NCBI RefSeq assembly: GCF_004362715.1
Contig: NZ_SNYC01000003.1
Location: 497,601 to 561,600, forward strand
DNA from: Pedobacter metabolipauper
GTDB lineage: Bacteria > Bacteroidota > Bacteroidia > Sphingobacteriales > Sphingobacteriaceae
DNA: 64,000 bases
Reading direction: 5' to 3'
The position numbers were made by a program, and so were the translations under genes. Below are positions 1 to 7,875 of this stretch, in pieces (position 1 is the first letter of the stretch; the number at the start of each line of letters is the position of its first letter). Under the pieces are notes generated by a model. It worked only from the letters and a program-made list of their open reading frames with translations, ran no database searches and was not told the DNA's origin.

Positions 1-124
1 TGATACTTTGATTGATGGCAACGGCAATGCCTTTAGCTTCAGTTTGAAGCACAACAGAAAGCATATGTTCTACAGAACACGTTTCTTGAAGATGATAATT
101 TTTTTGATTTACAGTTATTTCCAT
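1..124 (-). CDS. thiS: Sulfur carrier protein ThiS, N-terminal part (cut by window edge)
   Basis: The minus strand reads from an ATG at 124-122 as MEITVNQKNYHL, with a later VAINQ segment, the usual beginning of the ubiquitin-fold sulfur carrier ThiS. About 41 codons are present; the C-terminal half with the diagnostic Gly-Gly end lies outside the window. ThiS is adenylated and thiocarboxylated by ThiF and delivers sulfur to ThiG for the thiazole ring of thiamine. The TPP riboswitch immediately upstream independently supports a thiamine role, and the rest of a thi operon probably continues to the left. The short product and the missing end are the only uncertainties. Confidence 0.85.
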   Translation of the reverse strand, partial: MEITVNQKNYHLQETCSVEHMLSVVLQTEAKGIAVAINQSI

Positions 125-194
125 ATTTTAAAAAATTGGAAAAACTATAGGCATGTCCTTTTACAGGAATGACAGAAAAGCAATGATATTGCTC

Positions 195-267
195 TACTTT
201 TCCCTTCGGCAGTACTAACTGCATCAGGTTCAAAGGGTATTTCTCAGCACAAGGCACCCCTAAAGTT
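195..267 (-). promoter_or_regulatory. TPP riboswitch (THI element)
   Basis: Read on the minus strand, this stretch has the TPP aptamer landmarks in order: AGGGGTGCC, CTGAGA, ACCCTTTGAACCTGA, and GTACTGCCGAAGGGA. A closing stem P1 can be drawn between ACTTT (266-262) and AAAGT (200-196). Downstream, AGCAAT-ATC-ATTGCT (193-179) followed by TTT is a possible small terminator or expression platform, about 55 nt before the thiS ATG. By family knowledge, bound thiamine pyrophosphate represses the downstream operon; which switch mechanism is used is inference. Confidence 0.95.
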
Positions 268-377
268 TTTTGTAAAACTAATGTATTTTTTAATTAAAAA
301 GAATAAAAAATTGAAATGCAGGTCAGAATATCAGGAATTATAGCGCTTTTTTGTTTAAATGCTTAGCTAAATTGTTT

Positions 378-406
378 TTGTAAGCTAAAATGTAATGGTA
401 CATTTG
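378..406 (+). promoter_or_regulatory. Bacteroidota-type promoter for the first MFS gene
   Basis: TTG at 378-380, an 18-bp spacer and TACATTTG at 399-406 match the TTG / TAnnTTTG pattern of primary sigma-factor promoters in Bacteroidota. The following ATG at 435 lies about 28 nt downstream, leaving a short leader. Confidence 0.6.
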
Positions 407-434
407 CAGCATAATACCCGGTAAATCTTTTTAA

Positions 435-1589
435 ATGATTTCAACTAATAAACACCGGTTTTTTTTAAGCCTTTTCTTTTTTATTTCAGGTTTTAGCTTC
501 TCAACCTGGGCTTCAAGAATTCCGACCATAAAAACTGCCCTTTCTTTAAATGAAGCTGAATTGGGTACCATCTTGCTGGCTATGCCTGTGGGTTCATTGA
601 TCGGTTTGCCCATTTCGGGATGGCTGGTATCTAAATTTAACAGCCGCGTACCATTAACAGTGGGGTATGGGTTAAATGCACTATCACTTGCATTAATAGG
701 CTTTGCACACAATACATTTACCCTGGTCATTGCCATCAGTTTATTTGCATTTACCACCAGGATCTTTAATATCTCTGTAAATACACAAACACTTACCCTT
801 CAAAAACAATTCGAAAAGAAGATCATAGGATCTTTTCATGGTTTCTGGAGCATAGGAGGGATTGCCGGAATAGGATTGTCAACGCTATTGCTGGCCTTCA
901 ATGTTTCTATCATGCTCCACTTTTCAATCGTTGCCGTGTTTATGCTCATCATCACCATCTATTCTTATCAGTTCCTGTTAAAAGGCGACCGCTCAGAAAC
1001 TGGAAATAAGATCGTACTGAGCAAGCCCGATCCCTATATATTTTATCTTGGAGTGGTTGTATTTCTATGCGCAATCTGCGAAGGAGGAATGTTTGACTGG
1101 AGCGGGATCTACTTTCAGGAAGTATTGCAGGTAGAGATCTTTACCTACGGTTATTTGATCTTCATGACATTTATGGCAGCATCCAGATTTCTTTCCGATA
1201 TCATTATTGCAAGATTTGGAATGCCAAAAACTTATATCATGAGTGCGGTATGTATCGTATCAGGGATTGGATTGGCCATCATAGTTCCTACATTCTGGAC
1301 AGCGATGATTGGATTTTCACTGGTAGGTTTTGGTACAGCTTCTATTATTCCGATGTCTTATGCGTTAGCAGGTGCATCCACAAAATATTCGCCAGGCATG
1401 GCCATTTCTATAATTGCCACATATTCCATTACAGGGATGCTGCTTGGGCCGCCATTGATCGGCTATCTGGCCCATGCGTTTAACCTGAGGGTTTCCTTTA
1501 TTATATTCGGGGTATGCGGATTGCTTCTGGTTCCTATAACCCAGTTATTCTTTAGACATCAGATGAGCCTGAAAAGCACAAAAGGCTAA
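435..1589 (+). CDS. MFS transporter, YbjJ-like
   Basis: A 384-residue polytopic membrane protein with about 12 hydrophobic segments, the usual size for a single major facilitator unit. The N-terminus has the ASRIPTIK segment after TM1 seen in YbjJ-type transporters, then LNEAELGTILLAMPVGSLIG in TM2 and a short loop GWLVSKFNSR corresponding to the MFS motif A region. Substrate is unknown; these proteins are usually annotated as sugar or drug exporters without proof. It has its own promoter and ends 6 bp before the convergent YtxH gene, where a weak CCAC/GTGG hairpin (1593-1605) is the only terminator-like structure. Confidence 0.85.
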   Translation: MISTNKHRFFLSLFFFISGFSFSTWASRIPTIKTALSLNEAELGTILLAMPVGSLIGLPISGWLVSKFNSRVPLTVGYGLNALSLALIGFAHNTFTLVIAISLFAFTTRIFNISVNTQTLTLQKQFEKKIIGSFHGFWSIGGIAGIGLSTLLLAFNVSIMLHFSIVAVFMLIITIYSYQFLLKGDRSETGNKIVLSKPDPYIFYLGVVVFLCAICEGGMFDWSGIYFQEVLQVEIFTYGYLIFMTFMAASRFLSDIIIARFGMPKTYIMSAVCIVSGIGLAIIVPTFWTAMIGFSLVGFGTASIIPMSYALAGASTKYSPGMAISIIATYSITGMLLGPPLIGYLAHAFNLRVSFIIFGVCGLLLVPITQLFFRHQMSLKSTKG

Positions 1590-1595
1590 TATCCA

Positions 1596-1982
1596 CTAGA
1601 CGTGGTGATCGTCGCTGATGATCACAGAGCTTTTACCTTTCGAAAGTTCTGATTCACGAAAATCCTTATACTCCTGTGTAGTATGGTCAATTTTTGATTT
1701 TACCTGATCAACGATCCGGTCTTTTAAAGCAACCAAACTATCGCTGCCATTAGCAATCTTGTCCTTTATAGAAAGGAAATTGTCCTTTGCATTGTCTGCC
1801 AGATCTAATGCTTTATCCGAAATACGTTCCCTGGTATTTTTACCGCTGTCAGGAGCAAAGAGAATCGCTAAAGCAGCTCCGGCAGCCAAACCTGCTAATA
1901 AGGCAATTACAGGTGCGCCTTGATTTGAAGATGAATTTGAAAGTCCGGAAATACGTTTTGAGATCAATTTTTTGTAATTCAT
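1596..1982 (-). CDS. YtxH domain-containing protein
   Basis: 128 residues. A short basic N-terminus is followed by one glycine/alanine-rich hydrophobic segment (about residues 24-44, ALLAGLAAGAALAILFAPDS), then the APDSGKNTRERI motif typical of the YtxH/GvpP family. The rest is a charged, probably helical region rich in Lys and Asp with regularly spaced hydrophobic residues. The family is associated with general stress responses; no biochemical activity is established. It is monocistronic and faces away from the TPR lipoprotein gene, so its promoter should lie in 1983-2136. Confidence 0.85.
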   Translation of the reverse strand: MNYKKLISKRISGLSNSSSNQGAPVIALLAGLAAGAALAILFAPDSGKNTRERISDKALDLADNAKDNFLSIKDKIANGSDSLVALKDRIVDQVKSKIDHTTQEYKDFRESELSKGKSSVIISDDHHV

Positions 1983-2136
1983 AATGTATATTTAAAAGTG
2001 TTATTGTTTCTAAGTAACATATACCGTACCATTCTATCCTTTTTTTACATTTTTAACTAAGTTTGTTTGGAGAATTATAGTTTTCTATTTCAATGGTTTA
2101 GCCGGGTTTATCAATAGTATGATTTAACGTTCATTT

Positions 2137-5055
2137 ATGAAAAAATGTATCCTTTTATGTTGTTTTTTTATTGCAGTGATCAGCTGCAGCCAATCGCAGA
2201 CCCTCAATCCTGATGATACCAAAGCTGTTTTTGCAGCACTTGAAAAATCCAGGACAGTACTACTGGAAGATAAAACGTCCGCTGCTGATCAGGCAGTAAA
2301 GATCAGCAGGATGCTTAAACTAGGCCTGTGGAATGAAGCCAATGTATTGATTCATTCAGATCAATTTAAAACCATTGATCATCAGTTGCTTTATGCAGAT
2401 TATTTAGTACTTATTAATGAATTTGAGCAGGCTGGGGTTATCGTTAATAAAGTCTTAAAAGCACAGCCTAAAAATGAAAAGGCAGTTTTGTTAAAATCGT
2501 TCCTCGAAATACAGGCCTGGCGACTGCCATCTGCAGCAGATTATGCGCTAAAGGCCTTGAAAAATGATCCGAAAAGTGAACCTGCAGAACTCATGCTCGG
2601 CAGGGTAAGGTTATTACAAAAAGATTATACACAAGCACTGTCAAGTGTAAATAAGGTAATTTCGCAGAATGATCAAAATGCGGAAGCCTACCTGCTGGAA
2701 GCCGATGTTTATTTCTGGGATCAGCAGCCTGAACGTGCAGAAAAGCCCCTGATCAAATCCTTAACCCTTGATCCTTACAATGCAGATGCGCGGTTTAGCT
2801 ATGGTTATGCGATCTGGAGGCGGGTTGATGCTACACAGCTAAATGCAATGGCGGCACAATGGGAGCTGGCCCTGGCAATTAATCCATACCATTACCAAAC
2901 GCACTGGCATTGGGGAAATGGCCATACCAACTTAACCTATGCCGATTATGCGGAGAAAAATGATGAAGAAGTCCGCCTGGCCCTCGCAAAAGCAGATGAA
3001 TGGATTAAAAATGACCGTGTAGACTCGGCGCTATCCGTTACCCGCAATATAGAAAGACAATATCCGGCATCAGTTTTACCACTTATGCACAGGGCATCTA
3101 TCTACTACAGCGCATTTGATCTGCCACGCACTGTTCGTCTGGATTCTGCAGAGAAACTGTTTAAGCAGATCCTATCCAGAAAGAAACACTATGGACCGGC
3201 ACACAATGGATTATCGGCCGTAATCAAATCCAGGCGAATCCCATACCTCGCTGTATATGATTCTATCAGCAATACTTTTAAAAATACAAAGATTAATGAT
3301 CTTGAAAATTACCGGATCGTCTTTCCGGATGTTGATTATTATGCCGGCGAAACGGTACGTGCAATGGTTTGGAATCAATTGTATACCTCGGTAGTTTACT
3401 TTCCCTTTTTATCCAAACAGGGAAATAGCTTTAGGATCCCACCGCTTCACCATGATCTGGCAATCACCATGAAATCACCTTCATTCCGTTATATGACCAC
3501 CTTTGATAACCGTCAGTGGATGGATATCAGGGGAGTAGGAAGCGGAGCAGCAGCTATTGAATATGCGGAACGCGGTGCTTTTATGGAACGTAATGTGGTG
3601 CTTCATGAATATGCGCATTTATTCCATGGTTCCGTATTGACGGATGCAGAAAACAGGCAGATCAGGTCGTTGTATTATAAAGCAATGAAAGAAAAACGCA
3701 CGCTCGACTACTATTCACAGAATAATGAAAGTGAATATTTTGCGCAAACCTACCCGGCCTATTTTGAGCCTGTGAAGGTGCATCCGCTTGATTTTAAATC
3801 CATGAATACCACATCTGATCTGAAAGCTAAAGATCCGGAGATGTATGACTTTATTGATAAGCTTGTTCAGAAAGAAAAAGCATACCTGGCAGGTGATCAT
3901 CAGGTGATGGCCAGCAATTGGGCAGAGGTATATGTAAACCTGAGCGGAAGATATGGCAATCCGATCAGATCTGCTGCCTACCTGGATACCGCACTCCGTT
4001 ATGATGCAAAGTATTTGCCTGCCTACTTAAGCATGGCACAGCTGAAACTGAATGCGAAAGATTTTAAGTCTGCCGAAGACTGGCTGGACAAGGCAAAAGT
4101 TATTGATGCCAGTTATGCACCAATTTATGCGTCATATGCATCGCTTACAGCGGCAAAGTTTGCAGCAAAACAAATTGATCAGCAAACTGCTGTTAAGCTG
4201 CAGGCAGAATACCTGCAGCAATCGTTTAAACTGGAAACAGACTATCAGGAACTTGCCCGGGTAAATGGCATGCTCCGTGAAATGTACAGGAAGAATGCGC
4301 TGTTTAATGAGGCCATTAAAGCTGCTGATAACTACGTGCAGACTGCAGCAACGGTTTCTACCTATTTAAGGGACAGGAGGGATGATGCCCTCGCTTTTTC
4401 AGCAGTATTGCGTTCTGCCATAGGCGATAAAGCTTCTGTGAAAACATTAAAGGACCTGGTAGATCAAAAGCCTCAGAACTTTGAATACCGAAATTTTTAT
4501 GCCGATGCACTTGCCCAAAATGGAGATTTTACAAATGCCATTGCCACACTTAAATCTGCTCAGCGCATTTTGGCCGCCTCAGGAAACAGCCGTAACGATT
4601 ACAATTTGAGGATCGCAGAATTTTATCATGAACTAAAGAATAAGGATAGCGCTTCCGTCTATCTCAATCCTTTTCTAAGCGGCAAATGGCAGGTTAGAAA
4701 TGCCGATCAGCTCAGGTACATCCGCTTGTTAAACGAAACCGGTTATCGTGATCAGGCTTCTGCGCTTTTAAACAAGGTAAGTAACACCGGTGATCAAATT
4801 GACCGGGCAGATTATTTTTATACCGCCGGAAAGTTAAAACAGGCTCAGCAACTTGGGAATGTTGATCCGGATGGCCTTTCCAGGAATAAATTGCTGAATG
4901 TTCCGGAAAGCATTCTGCTATACCAGCAGGCAGTTGCCAATAATCCGTACCATTTAAGTGCATACCGCGCAATGTTATCATACTATAAATCCGTTAAGCA
5001 GGATCAAAAGGCAGCAGAGGCACAAGCTGGAATTGACCGTATATTGAAAAAGTAA
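2137..5055 (+). CDS. TPR-repeat lipoprotein with an HExxH metallopeptidase-like domain
   Basis: 972 residues. It opens with a lipoprotein signal (MKKCILLCCFFIAVISCSQ, lipobox Cys at about 17), so it should sit in the cell envelope. Residues about 40-330 and 600-972 are helical repeats of TPR type. In between lies LHEYAHLFHG, with HEYAH at 490-494, followed 39 residues later by NESEYFAQ (Glu533). This H-E-x-x-H plus SEYF spacing resembles the lethal-factor-like (ATLF/M34) fold of gluzincin peptidases, with His490, His494 and Glu533 as possible zinc ligands. Peptidase activity is inference; the TPR domains suggest binding to other envelope proteins. It stands alone, with divergent yhtX-type gene upstream and an MFS gene 93 bp downstream. 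Confidence 0.7.
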   Translation: MKKCILLCCFFIAVISCSQSQTLNPDDTKAVFAALEKSRTVLLEDKTSAADQAVKISRMLKLGLWNEANVLIHSDQFKTIDHQLLYADYLVLINEFEQAGVIVNKVLKAQPKNEKAVLLKSFLEIQAWRLPSAADYALKALKNDPKSEPAELMLGRVRLLQKDYTQALSSVNKVISQNDQNAEAYLLEADVYFWDQQPERAEKPLIKSLTLDPYNADARFSYGYAIWRRVDATQLNAMAAQWELALAINPYHYQTHWHWGNGHTNLTYADYAEKNDEEVRLALAKADEWIKNDRVDSALSVTRNIERQYPASVLPLMHRASIYYSAFDLPRTVRLDSAEKLFKQILSRKKHYGPAHNGLSAVIKSRRIPYLAVYDSISNTFKNTKINDLENYRIVFPDVDYYAGETVRAMVWNQLYTSVVYFPFLSKQGNSFRIPPLHHDLAITMKSPSFRYMTTFDNRQWMDIRGVGSGAAAIEYAERGAFMERNVVLHEYAHLFHGSVLTDAENRQIRSLYYKAMKEKRTLDYYSQNNESEYFAQTYPAYFEPVKVHPLDFKSMNTTSDLKAKDPEMYDFIDKLVQKEKAYLAGDHQVMASNWAEVYVNLSGRYGNPIRSAAYLDTALRYDAKYLPAYLSMAQLKLNAKDFKSAEDWLDKAKVIDASYAPIYASYASLTAAKFAAKQIDQQTAVKLQAEYLQQSFKLETDYQELARVNGMLREMYRKNALFNEAIKAADNYVQTAATVSTYLRDRRDDALAFSAVLRSAIGDKASVKTLKDLVDQKPQNFEYRNFYADALAQNGDFTNAIATLKSAQRILAASGNSRNDYNLRIAEFYHELKNKDSASVYLNPFLSGKWQVRNADQLRYIRLLNETGYRDQASALLNKVSNTGDQIDRADYFYTAGKLKQAQQLGNVDPDGLSRNKLLNVPESILLYQQAVANNPYHLSAYRAMLSYYKSVKQDQKAAEAQAGIDRILKK

Positions 5056-5148
5056 CGGTAGATAATTTTACCAAACAAATACCGAAAAGGTGATTTTAAT
5101 CATTATTTTTGTGGTGTGTATTTTTTACACTAACTACAGGAAGAGAAC

Positions 5149-6318
5149 ATGAAGAAAAGCTTGCTTGCATTAACCCTTGGCGGATTGGGAATTGGTATTA
5201 CTGAATTTGTAATGATGGGTTTACTGCCCGACATTGCAAAAGATCTTTCAATCACCATACCACAAGCAGGACATCTGATCTCTGCCTATGCATTGGGTGT
5301 TGTTATTGGTGCGCCTTTACTGGTTATTGTAGCAGGGAGCTATCCTCCAAAAAAGATCCTGATGGTATTGATGGCTATGTTTACCGTATTTAATGCGTTT
5401 TCTGCTTTTGCCCCTGACTATGGAACCATGTTCGCTGCCCGTTTACTGGCTGGCTTACCACATGGTGCTTTTTTTGGTGTAGGTTCTGTTGTAGCCAGTA
5501 AGATTGCTGAAAAAGGAAAAGAAGCACAGGCCGTTTCTTTAATGTTTGCCGGTTTAACCATTGCTAACGTAATTGGAGTACCGCTGGGTACATATATCGG
5601 TCACCATTATTCCTGGAGATATACCTTTGTGATCATTGTTGCCGTAGGATTAATTACCTTATTGAGCTTAAAAGTGTGGATGCCGGCAATTGCTGCCGTA
5701 AAGGACCGCGACCTTCGTAAAGAACTTGCGTTTTTTAAACTTCCGGAAGCCTGGCTGATCATCTTTATGATCGCGATCGGAACTGGTGGGTTATTTTCAT
5801 GGTATAGCTATATCGCACCGTTGCTTACCGAAGTTTCCGGCTTCTCGGCAAATTCTATTACCTACATCCTGGTTATTGCGGGTCTGGGGATGCTGGTTGG
5901 TAATTTTATAGGTGGTAAACTGGCCGACCGTTTTTCGCCCGCAATGGCATCTGTAACTTTACTGATTGCCATGGCTGTTACTTTATTTATTGTCCATTAT
6001 ATTTCAGAGAACCAGGTGCTGTCCTTAATCATGACCTTTGTAACTGGGGCCATTGCATTTGCACTCGCTTCTCCAATTCAGATGCTGATGATCAATACCG
6101 CAAAAGGATCCGAAATGCTGGCAGCTTCAGTTAGTCAGGCCAGTTTTAATATAGGCAATGCATTGGGGGCTTTTTTAGGCGGACTTCCATTGGCTGCAGG
6201 CTATGACTATACCTCACCGGTTTGGGTAGGGTCTTTAATGGCATTAATAGGTGCTGCATTTGCCTGGATGCTCATTGCAAGGACCAAACGGGTAACTGCT
6301 GTTGCTTTTTCTTCTTAA
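5149..6318 (+). CDS. MFS transporter, AraJ-like (DHA1 family)
   Basis: 389 residues with about 12 transmembrane segments. The N-terminus GGLGIGITEFVMMGLLPDIA, the HLISAYALGVVIGAPLL segment and the LLAGLPHGAFFGVG motif in TM4-5 are characteristic of the AraJ/YdhP-like drug:H+ antiporter-1 branch. The central loop at about 190 separates two six-helix bundles. It probably exports a small molecule; the substrate cannot be read from sequence. The start ATG follows GGAAGAGAAC, one of the few purine-rich pre-start stretches here. The next gene lies 82 bp downstream with a promoter of its own, so this is probably a single-gene unit. Confidence 0.85.
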   Translation: MKKSLLALTLGGLGIGITEFVMMGLLPDIAKDLSITIPQAGHLISAYALGVVIGAPLLVIVAGSYPPKKILMVLMAMFTVFNAFSAFAPDYGTMFAARLLAGLPHGAFFGVGSVVASKIAEKGKEAQAVSLMFAGLTIANVIGVPLGTYIGHHYSWRYTFVIIVAVGLITLLSLKVWMPAIAAVKDRDLRKELAFFKLPEAWLIIFMIAIGTGGLFSWYSYIAPLLTEVSGFSANSITYILVIAGLGMLVGNFIGGKLADRFSPAMASVTLLIAMAVTLFIVHYISENQVLSLIMTFVTGAIAFALASPIQMLMINTAKGSEMLAASVSQASFNIGNALGAFLGGLPLAAGYDYTSPVWVGSLMALIGAAFAWMLIARTKRVTAVAFSS

Positions 6319-6368
6319 CATTACCTGATAATTGCTTTTCTATGTTTAAAATCATTGAAGCTAAAACT

Positions 6369-6376
6369 TATCTTTG
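6369..6376 (+). promoter_or_regulatory. -7 element (TATCTTTG) before the DUF3050 gene
   Basis: TATCTTTG matches TAnnTTTG. It overlaps a TTG codon at 6374 that could otherwise be read as an upstream start, so the ATG at 6401 is the better start of the DUF3050 gene. No strict TTG is found at the ideal -33 distance. Confidence 0.45.
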
Positions 6377-6400
6377 CAGCGAATTTTATCAGGTGTAAAG

Positions 6401-7174
6401 ATGAGTGAAGCATTAAAAAAGATCCAGAACGACATTGAGCCACTCAGGCAGCAAATTATAAATCATCAAGTTTATTCTGTAATTAATGACCTGGAAGATC
6501 TTAGGATCTTCATGCAATATCATGTATATGCCGTGTGGGACTTTATGTCGTTACTTAAGTCATTACAAATTAATCTTACCTGTACGTCAATTCCCTGGTT
6601 TCCGGTAGGTACTGCAAATACCAGGTACCTGATCAATGAGATCGTTGCAGGTGAAGAATCTGATATCGATAGTAAAGGAGAACGCAAAAGCCATTTCGAG
6701 ATGTATCTTGAAGCGATGGACCAATGCGGAGCTGACACTACGGAGATCCAGAATTTTTTAACTGCTTTAAAAAGCGGACAAACATTTAATGAAGCTTACC
6801 AAGCTGCAGGTACACCAGCCGAGGCAAAGAACTTCGTCAATTTTACTTTTGAGATCATTGAAAGTAATGCCGCCCATCTTCAGGCAAGCACCTTCACCTT
6901 TGGAAGAGAAGACCTTATTCCAAATATGTTCTTAACGATAGTAAATGATCTTAATAAGAAGTTTCCGGATCAGATCTCATTGTTTAAGTATTACCTGGAC
7001 AGGCACATTGAGGTAGATGGAGATCATCACAGTCACCTGTCCTTAGAAATGACCGAAGCACTTTGCAGTAACAATGAAGATTATTGGAAAGCTGCTGAGC
7101 TTGCTACGATCACTTCTTTAGAAAGGCGTATTGAACTTTGGGACGGCGCATATAACCGGATTCTTTCAAAATAG
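6401..7174 (+). CDS. DUF3050 domain-containing protein
   Basis: 257 residues from ATG 6401. The protein begins LKKIQNDIEPLRQQIINHQVY and contains FMQYHVYAVWDFMSLLKSLQ, both signatures of DUF3050. It is all-helical in appearance and rich in conserved His: HQVY, QYHVYAVWDFM, and VDGDHHSHLS near residue 220. This arrangement resembles the heme-oxygenase/TENA-like helical fold, so a di-metal or heme-like site is possible, but no activity is established for the family. There is no signal peptide, so it should be cytoplasmic. The start was set by the promoter element at 6369-6376. Confidence 0.85.
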   Translation: MSEALKKIQNDIEPLRQQIINHQVYSVINDLEDLRIFMQYHVYAVWDFMSLLKSLQINLTCTSIPWFPVGTANTRYLINEIVAGEESDIDSKGERKSHFEMYLEAMDQCGADTTEIQNFLTALKSGQTFNEAYQAAGTPAEAKNFVNFTFEIIESNAAHLQASTFTFGREDLIPNMFLTIVNDLNKKFPDQISLFKYYLDRHIEVDGDHHSHLSLEMTEALCSNNEDYWKAAELATITSLERRIELWDGAYNRILSK

Positions 7175-7216
7175 GTTTTCCTGCATTTACAACAATAAAA
7201 GAATTTCAAGTATTCC

Positions 7217-7699
7217 TTATTTAATCAAGCTAAAAAACTTAGGTAATTCCTTTTCGTTACTTGAGAAATAGATCAGCCGTTTGTCTGCTCCGAATAAATA
7301 TAGCGACGGGTATTGCTTAGGAAAGAACAACGGTATAAATACATGATCTTTATCCTGTAAGGCCGTTACGTTTGGCAATGACATCAATGGCTTTCCGTAA
7401 TTAGTCAGGAAATAGTTAATGGACCTGAACTCATCCTGTGATACCAAATACAGGTTAACGCCACTCAATTCCTTACTTCTCTTTGAAAAGTCGGCAGCTA
7501 CCTTCTGGCAGTGGCCACAGGTTGCATCAAAGAACATCAGTAAAGTCTTTTTTCCGGTAGCAATCTGTTCTGTTGAAAATGTCTTGCCATCAGCTTTGTA
7601 AAATACAGCCTTAGGTATCGCGGTACCGGGAGTAAGGCTTTGTGAAAATACGGATGCAGAAAATAGGATGAGGGCTATAGCTAAGGTAAGTTTCTTCAT
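7217..7699 (-). CDS. Exported thioredoxin-fold protein
   Basis: Taken from the ATG at 7699, which gives a clean signal peptide (MKKLTLAIALILFSASVFSQ); an upstream in-frame ATG at 7744 would put 15 hydrophilic residues before it. The mature 140-residue domain has LLMFFDATCGHCQK, a CxxC redox centre (Cys61, Cys64) in the TlpA/AhpC-like thioredoxin context. The cis-proline loop near LFFPKQYPSLYLF is recognisable. It probably reduces or oxidises protein thiols in the periplasm. The -7-like TACCTTTA on the minus strand near 7714-7721 may be its promoter. It converges with the DUF3050 gene, with 42 bp between them. Confidence 0.8.
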   Translation of the reverse strand: MKKLTLAIALILFSASVFSQSLTPGTAIPKAVFYKADGKTFSTEQIATGKKTLLMFFDATCGHCQKVAADFSKRSKELSGVNLYLVSQDEFRSINYFLTNYGKPLMSLPNVTALQDKDHVFIPLFFPKQYPSLYLFGADKRLIYFSSNEKELPKFFSLIK

Positions 7700-7875
7700 G
7701 ACTGTTTTAATAAAGGTACGCGAATATCCAATTCCAGGATCCATTTTGTGTCATTTGAAATCAAATTTTTACAGCATCACGTTATTAATAACAAAATTGC
7801 TACGCATTTGCTATTACTAAAAGTTTAGTTTATGTTTAACGAAATATTTAGTTAGTCTGTTCCGATACCAAATTT

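Noticed and set aside
6374..6400. Upstream TTG start for the DUF3050 gene
   Set aside because: The codon lies inside the TATCTTTG promoter element, so it would not be part of the mRNA.
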